A stretch of DNA of 64,000 bases from Aridibaculum aurantiacum (GCF_017355875.1 NZ_JAFEWC010000001.1:1426001-1490000), one strand, 5' to 3'. Numbered from the stretch's first letter, positions 1 to 7,732 are shown. Notes: generated from the sequence alone by a model not told the origin. Made by a program: numbers and translations.

Positions 1-662
1 ACCCCAGTGGGAGGGGCCGATTTTTTATCAGCATTAGAATACGTAATAGGTATTTCTGTTGCCTCCGTTGCTGTCGCTTTTTGATCCATTTGATAGGGAA
101 CAGGAGCGGGGCTAGCCACTGCCATAAGTGTGCTGTCAGGAGCTGAGGCTGCGGCTAAAGCAGGCGTATGTTTAGCTTCGTTGTTCGCCAAAAGAGGAGA
201 ACCAGCAGGTGTTGGTTTTTTCTCCCTCAGTGGCAGTTGGGCTTGTTGCACCGCCAGGCTGGGTTCTGCAGGTTGTATACTGTCAATAGTGGCTTCAACT
301 TCATCTTGTTTTACCTGCGCCATTTGCTGCGCTGTCTGGGGTGCATCTTTATTATCGGTTATGCGGTAGGTAATGATGCCTGCGCCAAGCAATATGATTA
401 GCATTGCTGCTATCTGCCACCATGGAGTTTTCTTTTGTGCAAACGGAATAACCTTTGCTTGTTTGGTTTCTCCCTGTACAGCATGTTCTATAAAAGCGAG
501 ATGGTTTTGTGCCTCACCTGCATCTGCATTTTTATAACCTTCCAAAGCATCCGCCAGGAATGGATCTTCCAGCATAGCTTTTTCGAAAGCATGCATTTCT
601 TTGGCATTCATCTGCTGCTGCAGGTACCGCTGGATGTCGTTATGGTTAAAATGATCAGCCAT
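1..662 (-). CDS. Membrane-anchored putative anti-sigma factor (C-terminus cut by window edge)
   Basis: Reading the minus strand from an ATG at 662-660 gives an open frame of 220 codons that runs off the left edge. The N-terminal ~75 residues (MADHFNHNDIQRYLQQQM..., with DPFLADALEGY) resemble the cytoplasmic head seen in Bacteroidota proteins encoded directly behind ECF sigma factors. One membrane segment follows at about residues 78-98 (WWQIAAMLIILLGAGIITYR), then a long Ala/Pro/Gln-rich stretch that would lie in the periplasm. The start codon overlaps the 3' end of the sigma-factor gene by 8 bp, so the two are translationally coupled. Inference: it holds the sigma factor at the membrane. The missing C-terminus may carry a TonB-like or carboxypeptidase-regulatory domain. 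No zinc-finger anti-sigma motif is visible. Confidence 0.75.
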   Translation of the reverse strand, partial: MADHFNHNDIQRYLQQQMNAKEMHAFEKAMLEDPFLADALEGYKNADAGEAQNHLAFIEHAVQGETKQAKVIPFAQKKTPWWQIAAMLIILLGAGIITYRITDNKDAPQTAQQMAQVKQDEVEATIDSIQPAEPSLAVQQAQLPLREKKPTPAGSPLLANNEAKHTPALAAASAPDSTLMAVASPAPVPYQMDQKATATEATEIPITYSNADKKSAPPTG

Positions 663-1224
663 TTTGTTCCATACAATTTTTAAGGTTTCTCCTGCCGTTT
701 TGAATCAGGCTGCGTACTTTATTCCAATCCAGACCTGTTAGGTCACAGATCTCGTTATAGCACTTGTCCTCCATATAAAATAGGTGCACCGTATGCTTTT
801 GCTCAGCATTTAGTTGCTCCATGCATAGCTCCAGCCTTTGCAGGCGACGTTCTTTTTCTAACACAGAATCCAGATGCGAAAAGTCTTCTGATTGCACATA
901 TTCAGATTGAAACTCTACGGTAATCATCTTTTTGTTTTGTCGAAGCACCATCAGGCAGTGGTTCTTTGTTACCACATACAGCCAGCTTTTGAAGTTTTCG
1001 ATTGCGTGGTTCTTCACTTTTTCCAGCAGCTCGTTATAGATGTTCATAGTAGCATCTTTTGCTGCCTCCTGGTCTGCTAAGTATTTTATGCAGGTGCCAT
1101 ATACAAGGTCGTGGTAGCGAAGAAACAGTTGGGCAAGTATATCCTGGTGATGTTGTTTCTGGTAAAGTTTTACCAGTTCCAAATCAGAAAGGGGAGAAGA
1201 ATGTATCTGCTTTACTATGGCCAT
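655..1224 (-). CDS. RNA polymerase ECF-type sigma-70 factor
   Basis: A 189-residue protein when started at MAIVKQIHSS. The open frame extends 48 codons further upstream, but that part translates a simple heptamer repeat (FAFCLLTFDF-like) and is judged non-coding. Region 2 is seen around residues 25-95 (LAQLFLRYHDLVYGTCIKYL...SWLYVVTKNHCLMVLR) and region 4 near the C-terminus (LNAEQKHTVHLFYMEDKCYNEICDLTG...VRSLIQNGRRNLK). It would direct RNA polymerase to a small regulon, released by the membrane protein encoded immediately downstream with an 8-bp overlap. The target genes cannot be told from the sequence. Its upstream region carries an unusual tandem repeat. Confidence 0.88.
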   Translation of the reverse strand: MAIVKQIHSSPLSDLELVKLYQKQHHQDILAQLFLRYHDLVYGTCIKYLADQEAAKDATMNIYNELLEKVKNHAIENFKSWLYVVTKNHCLMVLRQNKKMITVEFQSEYVQSEDFSHLDSVLEKERRLQRLELCMEQLNAEQKHTVHLFYMEDKCYNEICDLTGLDWNKVRSLIQNGRRNLKNCMEQNG

Positions 1225-1263
1225 GTGCAGCAGCAATTTACGAAAATATGCGGCAGCGGCGGG

Positions 1264-1388
1264 AAGTCTGAAATCAAAAGTCAAAAGGCAAAAGGCAAAA
1301 AGGGGTAAAGCAAAAAGTAAAAAGCAAAAAGAAAGAATAAAGGGCAGGAAGTTGAAGTCAAAAGTCAAAAGTCAAAAGTCAAAAGCGA
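1264..1388. repeat. A/G-rich low-complexity tract with tandem heptamer AAGTCAA
   Basis: The tract begins as irregular AAAAGGC and AAAAAGC words and ends in a clean 7-nt tandem repeat (AAGTCAA, just over four copies, about 1355-1385). It lies 40-160 bp upstream of the sigma-factor start. On the minus strand each unit reads TTTTGAC, so it offers a ladder of TTTG words like the -33 element of Bacteroidota promoters. No stable hairpin is evident. Confidence 0.8.
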
Positions 1389-1600
1389 AAACATCCAGCA
1401 TCTGCTATCAGTTGTTTGTCATCTCGCTTCATACCAACAAGTAAAGCCTCGCGCCTGCCATCCAGCATCATTATATAATCATCTACTAAAGAACTATCTC
1501 TAACGCCTCACGCTTGCAATCCAGTATCCAGCATCCAGCATCATCATTTAAATCAACCGCCCTCAAACTAATCTCTAACGCCTCACGCCTATAAGTCAAG
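1389..1600. other. Low-complexity C/A/T-rich intergenic tract
   Basis: No gene is supported here. The sequence consists of loosely repeated words such as CATCCAGCATC and CTAACGCCTCACGC, the latter occurring at about 1500-1514 and 1565-1579. The same vocabulary recurs in the tract at 6600-6860. No terminator or promoter was recognised. Confidence 0.6.
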
Positions 1601-1644
1601 CCCCCAAATCTTAAATCCGCAATGTAAAATCCTAAATTATCATT

Positions 1645-4083
1645 CTATCCTTCAGCTTTTTTCTGCCTGCGTAGTTGCTGGTAATCGAGGAAGTAAATAA
1701 ATTTAACTGTAACCTCATTGCTGTGCGGGACCTGGAAGACCTGGTTGAGGTTTTTGCTGTAGTTCCTATTGACAATGCCATTGATAGCAGCGTCTGGACC
1801 TAAAGCATTTTTCCATGCTACGATCAGGCGGCTGCCCAGCCTGAAGTCCCAGGTGTAAAACATGTCCATGTTAAACACGTTGAAGTTCCGGTCAGCATTG
1901 TTGATGAAAGGCCTGTCTGTCCAATGCCCATCGGCCTGCACATCGTGAAAAGACAGGTAGTGCACTTTGCTCCAGTAATGCCTTGCACGCATGGTTAGGT
2001 TCATACGCGGCGTGAAGTTGTAAATAGCATTTACCAGGTTGTTGTACGAGGTTATGTGTCGTTTTCCTATAACAGGCACACCTGTGGCTGAATTGGTTGT
2101 TACCCAACCAAAATTTCCTTGGTCTTCTTCACGGTTCGCATTGATTGATAATGAAAACCTTGGATTGAACCTGTATCGCAGGCTGGCTTCCACCAGGTAG
2201 AATGCATCATTTGGTATTGGCGACTCGGCAAAGCCAAAACCCCAGCCGCCGAACAATTTTTTACGGCTGTCACTGCTTCCAAATATGCCAACAAACTGCC
2301 ATGGTGCCCGCTTTAAGACTTTGCCAGGTGAGCGTAATTCGAAGTAGTCGTTGAACCAGCCGATCTTTCCTTCAGAGACAATATTGACATCCCAGAAGTT
2401 TTTGAAGACAAACAAAGCATTGGCCCTGTAGCCACTTTCCTGGTATACAAAAGGCTTGTAAAGTGATTGCTGGTATACGTTGAGGTTGATGTGGTAAAAG
2501 TTGAAATTCTTAGTCGGCGTGTTCTGGTGATAACCTACATGTGCCGCCGTTCTTACTTCATTAGGCGCCAGTAGAATGCCAAGGTCATTTGGGTCAAAAC
2601 GATCACTCTCTAAGGTGTTGTTTAAGCTATACGTAATTCTTCCGCTTACTTTTTCAAAAGCCACATACGACTTATAGCCATTATATTTCTCATTGCCCCA
2701 AATCTGGCTAAAGCGGCCACGCGTTACAATGCGGTAATCGTTTTTGTTGTCGTACAGCACTATGTCAAGTGCTGTTACATTAGCATTGCGGCTATTGCCT
2801 GCACGCATCACATTTGTATTTGTAAAAGTGATGGCTGAACGATTTTTTAATGCCTGGTCTAGAACAACGATGTTGTAATTGGCAAGTGGTTCTGTTTCTA
2901 CTTCAAATTCTTCACCTTTATCGTTACGCAATACTGCATGCATAGGTGCCGTAACAGCATTGAAAACGCCGATTCCTAATTTATGGCGGTTACGTCCGGA
3001 GAATTTTGTGGCATTGTAAAGTTGTGTGGCGGTAGGATTGGATACAATTTGATAACTACTGTCAGCCGCCAGTCGCCTTGCCCTATGATAACCACCTGGC
3101 ATTGCACCAACACGCCTGGAGTAAAAGATGCCAGCCTTGTTGAACAGCTCAGTTCCTTCAGTGAAAAAGGGACGGTTCTCGTTGAATTGTTGCTCAAACG
3201 GAGAAAGGTTGAGTATTACGTTATCACTTTGAACCTGCCCGAAATCTGGCACAAGTGTCATATCAATTGTAAAACTCTCATTCACACCGTACTTCAGGTC
3301 CATCCCTCCATTTCTTAAGAACGTCTCCTGGTTGCCTCTTCTTGTTGGAATAACACTATATCCTGCTGAAACATAAGGCTGAAAAGATAATCTTACCGGT
3401 GGCTGCAGGTTTTCCAATCCTACCAAAGAACCCATTTGGTTCACAAATCCATTTACATTAGGGTTAACAGGATTCCAATAAGCACTTTCATTTGTCCGGC
3501 GAGTAAAACGGCCAAAGTTTATTCCCCAGTCCTGTACTTCTTTTCGTGAAAAACGCAGAGCCATGTATGGGATCTTCATTTCTACCATCCAGCCATCTTC
3601 AGTTATGGATGTTTTACTTTCCCAGACTGCATCCCATTGGTAATCGGAACCAGTAGGCGAGATCCGGATATCGCTTTGAACGTTGGCTGCTGTAACTATG
3701 AACTGGAAAGCATTCTGCTTGTCATTATATGTATCAAATGAAATGCTGAAGTAATCAATATCCTGTCGCTGCTCGCCATCTCGAGGTGTAAGTTGTTTAC
3801 GTATCAGTGCAGGGTCATCATGTAAAAAAGCTCCAACATAAATTGCCGCGTCATCATAAAGAAGTTTTATCTCTGAGTTTTGAGCTGCAGGCTGACCATA
3901 TGCCGGTTGATTAACAATGAAGCCAGATACAGGCGTTGCTTGTTGCCATGCAGGGTCCTGCAGTTTTCCATCTATGCGTGGAGGCTGAGAAATTTTTGTT
4001 GCAACCATTGTTTTGGCAGGCTGACCTACGGTAACTATGGTAGCCAGGAGAAAGACAAACAGGCAAGCAACTTGATATCTCAT
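1645..4083 (-). CDS. DUF5916 / CBM9-like domain outer-membrane-type protein
   Basis: An 812-residue protein with a signal peptide (residues 1-20, ending near TVGQ). Residues ~33-210 resemble the family 9 carbohydrate-binding/DOMON-like fold (IDGKLQDPAWQQA, LLYDDAAIYVGAFLHDD, MVEMKIPYMALRF). The remaining ~600 residues match the DUF5916 pattern, with many alternating amphipathic strands rich in aromatic residues, as expected of an outer-membrane beta-barrel. The substrate and function are not known for the family; an envelope or carbohydrate-related role is only an inference. The gene stands alone on the minus strand. A promoter -7 element lies about 19 bp before the ATG. Confidence 0.85.
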   Translation of the reverse strand: MRYQVACLFVFLLATIVTVGQPAKTMVATKISQPPRIDGKLQDPAWQQATPVSGFIVNQPAYGQPAAQNSEIKLLYDDAAIYVGAFLHDDPALIRKQLTPRDGEQRQDIDYFSISFDTYNDKQNAFQFIVTAANVQSDIRISPTGSDYQWDAVWESKTSITEDGWMVEMKIPYMALRFSRKEVQDWGINFGRFTRRTNESAYWNPVNPNVNGFVNQMGSLVGLENLQPPVRLSFQPYVSAGYSVIPTRRGNQETFLRNGGMDLKYGVNESFTIDMTLVPDFGQVQSDNVILNLSPFEQQFNENRPFFTEGTELFNKAGIFYSRRVGAMPGGYHRARRLAADSSYQIVSNPTATQLYNATKFSGRNRHKLGIGVFNAVTAPMHAVLRNDKGEEFEVETEPLANYNIVVLDQALKNRSAITFTNTNVMRAGNSRNANVTALDIVLYDNKNDYRIVTRGRFSQIWGNEKYNGYKSYVAFEKVSGRITYSLNNTLESDRFDPNDLGILLAPNEVRTAAHVGYHQNTPTKNFNFYHINLNVYQQSLYKPFVYQESGYRANALFVFKNFWDVNIVSEGKIGWFNDYFELRSPGKVLKRAPWQFVGIFGSSDSRKKLFGGWGFGFAESPIPNDAFYLVEASLRYRFNPRFSLSINANREEDQGNFGWVTTNSATGVPVIGKRHITSYNNLVNAIYNFTPRMNLTMRARHYWSKVHYLSFHDVQADGHWTDRPFINNADRNFNVFNMDMFYTWDFRLGSRLIVAWKNALGPDAAINGIVNRNYSKNLNQVFQVPHSNEVTVKFIYFLDYQQLRRQKKAEG

Positions 4084-4101
4084 TCATTTAAGGACTAAGT
4101 T

Positions 4102-4109
4102 CAAAAATA
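4102..4109 (-). promoter_or_regulatory. -7 element TATTTTTG for the DUF5916 gene
   Basis: The minus strand reads TATTTTTG, matching the Bacteroidota -7 consensus TAnnTTTG, 18 nt before the start codon. No matching TTTG is present 18-20 nt upstream, so the call rests on the -7 box and its position. Confidence 0.45.
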
Positions 4110-4182
4110 TGTTGGCCGCGCAAGGTAACCTACCTTTCTTGATAAGCGGAAACTATAGCTGTTTAATAAATGGTAAGAAAAA

Positions 4183-4209
4183 CAAAAAGCGACAGCCGAA
4201 GCTGCCGCT
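4183..4209 (-). terminator. Rho-independent terminator of the XRE-S24 gene
   Basis: On the minus strand a 9-bp stem (AGCGGCAGC / GCTGTCGCT, one G-U pair) closes a TTCG tetraloop and is followed by TTTTTG. It lies ~50 bp past the stop codon of the repressor gene. Confidence 0.85.
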
Positions 4210-4259
4210 ATACTTAATAACCCCCAAAAACTAATGCTATTTAAACCAGCAAATGCAGG

Positions 4260-5012
4260 TTAATTCATTTTCTTCTTTAGTGTACTCACCTGGTCTTGCA
4301 GGTTGGTAACCAGCGATGCAAGTTGGTTTACATCCCAGCGCTGTTGCACATTCGCCTTTTGAATGATCATTTGAGCCTGCCATAGTTCCAGGATGTCATC
4401 TGCATTAACATTGTATGGCTCGTATTGTGGATTGTCGCTTATTAGCGTCACTTTATTTTTGGTGCGGTTGTTTTTTGCCACTCTCTTGTAAACTATTCCT
4501 TCGCTGCGCGATACAACAATGTAAGTATTGTTACTTCTTACATCATCTACTGTATCTACTTTTTCACCCACTATTACCGAACCACTAGGTGTGGGCAACA
4601 TACTGTCACCAATGATCTCGAAAGCGCGGTAATGTCCTGCCGCAAGCATAGGTAAGGTGAAAGTGTTTAGTTCATCAATAAAATCATCATCAGCATATCC
4701 AGCCAGGTAACCTGCGGCTGCTTTTACCGGTACAAATTGTATCTCCGCTACCGAAGTCATCATTTTCAACTGCCGGCGTTTTTCAAGGTAAGTTCCTCCT
4801 TTGGCGTTGGCTACATCCTTTAGCAGGAGCTCATCCAATGAAAGTTTAAAGATGCCACTCACGATCTCCAGTACTTCCAGTTTAGGTTCAGCTCTTTCTT
4901 CTTCATAAGCTCCTAGCAAGGAACGCTTGATCTTAAGTTTTGCAGCAAATTCTTCCTGTGTCCACCCGCGAAGCTTACGCAGGTATTTCAGGTTTTTACC
5001 GGCTTGCGACAT
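4260..5012 (-). CDS. XRE-family repressor with LexA/S24-type peptidase domain
   Basis: A 250-residue protein. Residues 1-60 form a helix-turn-helix of the Cro/CI type (LRKLRGWTQEEFAAKLKIKRSLLGAYE). Residues ~90-215 form an S24 (LexA/CI C-terminal) domain: the nucleophile serine is in IIGDSMLPTPSGS and the general-base lysine in GIVYKRV, and an Ala-Gly pair suited to self-cleavage sits in VKAAAGYLAGY. The last ~30 residues (LASLVTNLQDQVSTLKKKMN) look like a short coiled coil. By analogy with LexA/CI, the protein would repress genes and inactivate itself on a signal. There are no phage genes next to it, so this looks like a host regulator. A palindrome on its own promoter suggests autoregulation. 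Confidence 0.88.
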   Translation of the reverse strand: MSQAGKNLKYLRKLRGWTQEEFAAKLKIKRSLLGAYEEERAEPKLEVLEIVSGIFKLSLDELLLKDVANAKGGTYLEKRRQLKMMTSVAEIQFVPVKAAAGYLAGYADDDFIDELNTFTLPMLAAGHYRAFEIIGDSMLPTPSGSVIVGEKVDTVDDVRSNNTYIVVSRSEGIVYKRVAKNNRTKNKVTLISDNPQYEPYNVNADDILELWQAQMIIQKANVQQRWDVNQLASLVTNLQDQVSTLKKKMN

Positions 5013-5035
5013 GATGATACTAATTTGTTTAGCTT

Positions 5036-5066
5036 CAAAAATACTAAAATATTTAGCCTATCCAAT
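5036..5066 (-). promoter_or_regulatory. Promoter of the XRE-S24 gene with embedded palindrome
   Basis: The minus strand carries TATTTTTG (5043-5036, -7 consensus) and ATTG about 19 nt upstream (-33-like). Within the spacer, directly next to the -7 box, lies the inverted repeat CTAAA-ATA-TTTAG (5044-5056). A palindrome at this spot is a natural operator for an autoregulated helix-turn-helix repressor; this is inferred. Confidence 0.55.
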
Positions 5067-5120
5067 TTTATTTTGGGAACGAATTTTTTATGGTCACATT
5101 TGTAACAACATAATTACCAT

Positions 5121-6086
5121 ATGGCGAAAAGCAATAACGGAACAACCAAAACAGAAGCTGAAAAGAAAAAAGCTGGTAAAAAACAACAAGGACAGGCTAC
5201 TGATACTAAACTGAAACCAGGACTAGGCCCTGAGCAATCGCAAGAAAATACTAAGGTAAAAGCAGCCAAGGAAGCAGATACAAAACGTACACTTGAGCCC
5301 ACTGCTAAAGTACTGGCAGAAGAAAAGATCATCCTTATTACGAACGACGATGGCGTGACTGCGCCTGGTTTGGCAGCACTGGTAGATTCGGTAAAGGATA
5401 TGGGTAAAATAGTAGTGATAGCACCCGATAAAGCACAAAGTGGAATGGGTCATGCTATTACTATCGGGGCTCCACTAAGAATGTCGCGTGTAAATAACTT
5501 CGGAGATATTGAAGCATATTCATGTAATGGAACACCTGTTGACTGTGTGAAACTGGCGGTTGATAAAATTTTACATCGCAAGCCAGACATCTGCCTGAGT
5601 GGGGTAAATCATGGAGCCAATCATTCTATCAATGTTATCTACTCAGGTACCATGTCCGCCGCTGTGGAAGCTTCCATTGAAAGCATTCCAAGCATAGGTT
5701 TCTCGTTATTAGATTATAGCATAGATGCTGACTTCTCCGGAGCTCAGAAATATGCACGCATTCTTGTTCAGCAATTGCTGAGTCGCAAGACCATTGACAA
5801 GCATCTTTGCCTGAACGTGAATTTTCCAGCCGTAGATGTAAATAAGCTTAAAGGTTTAAAGTTCTGTCGCCAGGCATATGCTAAATATGAAGAAGATTTC
5901 CTGGAGCGTGTAGATCCTCATCAAAGGAAATACTACTGGCTGACAGGCGAGTTTGTAAACTTCGACAAAGGCCGTGACACGGATGTTTGGGCCCTCAATA
6001 ACAACTATGTAAGTGTGGTTCCTGTACAGTTCGATCTAACAAATTATAAGCTGAAAGAAAAGCTGGAGAAAATTCTAAAATTCTAA
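5121..6086 (+). CDS. surE: 5'/3'-nucleotidase SurE with lysine-rich N-terminal extension
   Basis: SurE is a metal-dependent phosphatase acting on nucleoside 5'- and 3'-monophosphates. The catalytic core begins near residue 68 with KIILITNDDGVTAPG, whose Asp-Asp pair binds the metal. The second signature, SGVNHGANHSINVIYSGTMS, follows at about residue 155. The core (~250 residues) has the usual length. Ahead of it is a ~67-residue tail rich in Lys, Ala, Gln and Thr that SurE proteins normally lack. The ATG at 5121 is the only plausible start upstream of the core; if the tail were not translated, no ATG would be available near residue 68. The gene is divergent from the XRE-S24 gene and followed 3 bp later by a small membrane-protein gene. 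Confidence 0.93.
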   Translation: MAKSNNGTTKTEAEKKKAGKKQQGQATDTKLKPGLGPEQSQENTKVKAAKEADTKRTLEPTAKVLAEEKIILITNDDGVTAPGLAALVDSVKDMGKIVVIAPDKAQSGMGHAITIGAPLRMSRVNNFGDIEAYSCNGTPVDCVKLAVDKILHRKPDICLSGVNHGANHSINVIYSGTMSAAVEASIESIPSIGFSLLDYSIDADFSGAQKYARILVQQLLSRKTIDKHLCLNVNFPAVDVNKLKGLKFCRQAYAKYEEDFLERVDPHQRKYYWLTGEFVNFDKGRDTDVWALNNNYVSVVPVQFDLTNYKLKEKLEKILKF

Positions 6087-6089
6087 TTT

Positions 6090-6383
6090 ATGCTGAAAAG
6101 GGACAGCTTACCCACGGGCATCATTCTAGGTTTTCTTGCCCCAGTGTTAGGTATGCTCATTTATTACTTCATACAGTTCAGGGCATTCTCCATGCGCGAA
6201 TTCTTTACATTGATGCTACAGGAAAAGGCATTGCTAACCGGCATTGTAAGCATGTCGCTTATAGCTAATGCAGTAGTTTTTACCATTTACATCAATAGCC
6301 ACAAAGACAAAACAGCAAGGGGAGTTTTTATAGCTACCTGTATTTATGCCATTGCAGCGCTTCTTTGGAAACTGATTAAGTAA
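6090..6383 (+). CDS. Small three-helix membrane protein, function unknown
   Basis: A 97-residue protein with three predicted membrane segments (about residues 9-30, 46-68 and 78-95), separated by short loops carrying charged residues (RAFSMREFF; NSHKDKTARG). No catalytic motif is visible. It starts 3 bp after the surE stop codon, so both are probably on one transcript that ends at the hairpin at 6405-6424. I do not recognise the family. Confidence 0.75.
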   Translation: MLKRDSLPTGIILGFLAPVLGMLIYYFIQFRAFSMREFFTLMLQEKALLTGIVSMSLIANAVVFTIYINSHKDKTARGVFIATCIYAIAALLWKLIK

Positions 6384-6404
6384 TATGCATGTAAAGAAAT
6401 AGAT

Positions 6405-6428
6405 AAGCCTCCGAAAGGAGGCTTTAAT
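6405..6428. terminator. Hairpin terminator between surE operon and SRP RNA gene
   Basis: An 8-bp stem AAGCCTCC / GGAGGCTT with a GAAA tetraloop follows the membrane-protein gene by ~20 bp. The genes on either side converge, so it may serve both strands. The T-run is short on the plus strand (TTT). Confidence 0.6.
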
Positions 6429-6468
6429 GTATCTGCGACTCAACAAGGAGTTGTTGTAAATAAAAAAT

Positions 6469-6562
6469 GGCAAGTTACTTACATCGCACCGCTACAACCA
6501 TCTACCCTTGCTGCATTCCTGCCCTGGGGGATTCAATAGGAGCTGGTCGTATAAGACTTGCC
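6469..6562 (-). ncRNA. ffs: Bacterial small signal recognition particle RNA (4.5S type)
   Basis: The minus strand contains the SRP domain IV signature CAGGGCAGGAATGCAGCAAG (about 6525-6506), with the GGAA tetraloop-like turn and the AGCA/AGG internal loop bases bound by Ffh. The ends of the ~94-nt segment pair perfectly (GGCAAGT with ACTTGCC), and ATTTTTTATT follows the closing stem. A well-formed promoter sits immediately upstream. The RNA would form the SRP with Ffh to target membrane proteins. The exact 5' end is set from the closing stem and is uncertain by a few bases. Confidence 0.9.
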
Positions 6563-6566
6563 GCGG

Positions 6567-6597
6567 CAAAAGTAGGGGAATGCACTATAAGAACAAA
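6567..6597 (-). promoter_or_regulatory. Promoter of the SRP RNA gene
   Basis: Minus strand: TTTG (6597-6594), 19-nt spacer, TACTTTTG (6574-6567). This is a full match to the Bacteroidota -33/-7 consensus and lies 4 nt before the mapped 5' end of the RNA. Confidence 0.85.
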
Positions 6598-6599
6598 AG

Positions 6600-6860
6600 A
6601 AAAAAAGAAGTTTGTCGTTTCTAGTTTCTAGTTCCTCGTTTCTAGTTGCTGGTTCTCAATTCTTATTTCTGGCTATTCTTCATCAAGCATCTCGCATCCT
6701 GTGTCTGCTATCAGTATCTGTTATCTACCATTCAGCATCAACTATCAATTATCCAGCATCCAGCATCAACTACCAACTATCCTGCATTCAGCCTAACTCA
6801 TCGTACCAACGCCTAACGTCTACTCCCTAACGCCTAACTCCTCCCGCCTCCGCCTCACCT
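6600..6860. repeat. Pyrimidine-biased low-complexity intergenic tract
   Basis: This tract has repeated words rather than exact repeats: TTTCTAGTT and similar (6618-6655), CATCCAGCATCAACTA (about 6750-6780), and CTAACGCCTAAC (about 6808-6840). No gene is supported. The same words appear at 1389-1600. Confidence 0.7.
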
Positions 6861-6901
6861 CCCTTGGCACAATTCTAGAATAGCAGTAGGAAAAAATACC
6901 T

Positions 6902-7342
6902 ATGAAAATTTTCCAGGCGGCTTTAGGCTTGTTGACACTTGCCCTGGTAACAACAGGATGCGAGACTTTGCAAAATCTTCCTACTAATACTACGGGTAGT
7001 GTGTTTTCGCTAAACGGGCAGTGGAGACTTACTTCTACTACAGATAATAACGCAATGGTAGGAACTGTGCTACAGGTGTACCCGGTTGTGGGAAATGCTA
7101 CAGTGAAATCTATTGAAAATAATACCTACTGTGTACGCGCAAATGATGAAATATGGCGGAGTGTAAAACGTAATGAAGCAGGAGGTTTTACCATCAGTAG
7201 TTTGGCCAGCGCATGCAATGGAACTGTTACTTATAACGATGGCACGATTTCGGTAGTTAATAATGATGAGATCATAGTTAGCACACGTACGGCAGGTAAT
7301 TCAGAGCTGGTACAAAGGTGGGCAAGGGTTAAGAATAATTAG
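6902..7342 (+). CDS. Putative lipoprotein, function unknown
   Basis: A 146-residue protein with a lipoprotein signal peptide: hydrophobic residues 5-19 end in LVTTGC, Cys20 being the lipidation site. The mature part looks like a small beta-rich domain (LNGQWRLTSTTDNN, TYCVRANDEIWRSV, YNDGTISVVNNDEIIVSTR, QRWARV) with two further cysteines that could pair. The layout recalls lipocalin-like or META-like small lipoproteins, but I cannot place it in a family. It is probably monocistronic, ending at the hairpin at 7367-7394. Confidence 0.75.
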   Translation: MKIFQAALGLLTLALVTTGCETLQNLPTNTTGSVFSLNGQWRLTSTTDNNAMVGTVLQVYPVVGNATVKSIENNTYCVRANDEIWRSVKRNEAGGFTISSLASACNGTVTYNDGTISVVNNDEIIVSTRTAGNSELVQRWARVKNN

Positions 7343-7366
7343 GCTATAATCACTCGATATAAATTG

Positions 7367-7398
7367 AAAGGCAGGAGTTCGTGCTCCTGCCTTTTCTA
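7367..7398. terminator. Bidirectional terminator
   Basis: An 11-bp perfect stem AAAGGCAGGAG / CTCCTGCCTTT around a TTCGTG loop is followed by TTCT. It lies between the convergent lipoprotein gene and the acidic protein gene. The A and T flanks allow use on both strands. Confidence 0.85.
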
Positions 7399-7414
7399 TT
7401 AAACAATGATGTAA

Positions 7415-7732
7415 TCACTGTTCCTCATTTTCATCTTTGTCATCATCATAATCCTCCAGGTCTATATCCAGGTTGTTTATGTTCATGATGCTGTTTTTGA
7501 TGGTGTTGATCTTATTAATCACCTCCACCATCAGGTCAATATTGGCATCGTTAGTGTTCTCGAACATGGCCAGTTCCAGGTTGATCGTTTCTCCATGCTC
7601 GTATACCTGCGAAATATCTTCATACACACCGGCAAAGCCGATATTAACCATAGCTGTAAAAACCTGTGTTTCTGCATCGTGCAGTGCATACACCGCCTGT
7701 TCTAATGTTTTTTTATAATGCTCGTCCTGCAT
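7415..7732 (-). CDS. Small acidic protein, function unknown
   Basis: A 105-residue soluble protein with no signal peptide or membrane segment. It appears helical over residues 1-90 (QDEHYKKTLEQAVYALHDAE; IDLMVEVINKINTIKNSIMN) and ends in a very acidic tail (DLEDYDDDKDENEEQ). I do not recognise the family. It is transcribed alone on the minus strand; the minus-strand word CACCTTTG about 80 bp upstream is one base off the -7 consensus. Confidence 0.65.
   Translation of the reverse strand: MQDEHYKKTLEQAVYALHDAETQVFTAMVNIGFAGVYEDISQVYEHGETINLELAMFENTNDANIDLMVEVINKINTIKNSIMNINNLDIDLEDYDDDKDENEEQ

Noticed and set aside
1225-1368. 48-codon N-terminal extension of the ECF sigma factor
   Set aside because: It translates the low-complexity repeat and lacks homology-like features; the start at 1224 gives the usual ECF length.
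6864-6880. TTGGCAC with TAGAA downstream, resembling a sigma-54 -24/-12 site before the lipoprotein gene at 6902
   Set aside because: The -24 half is good but the -12 half lacks the required GC; too weak to report as a promoter.
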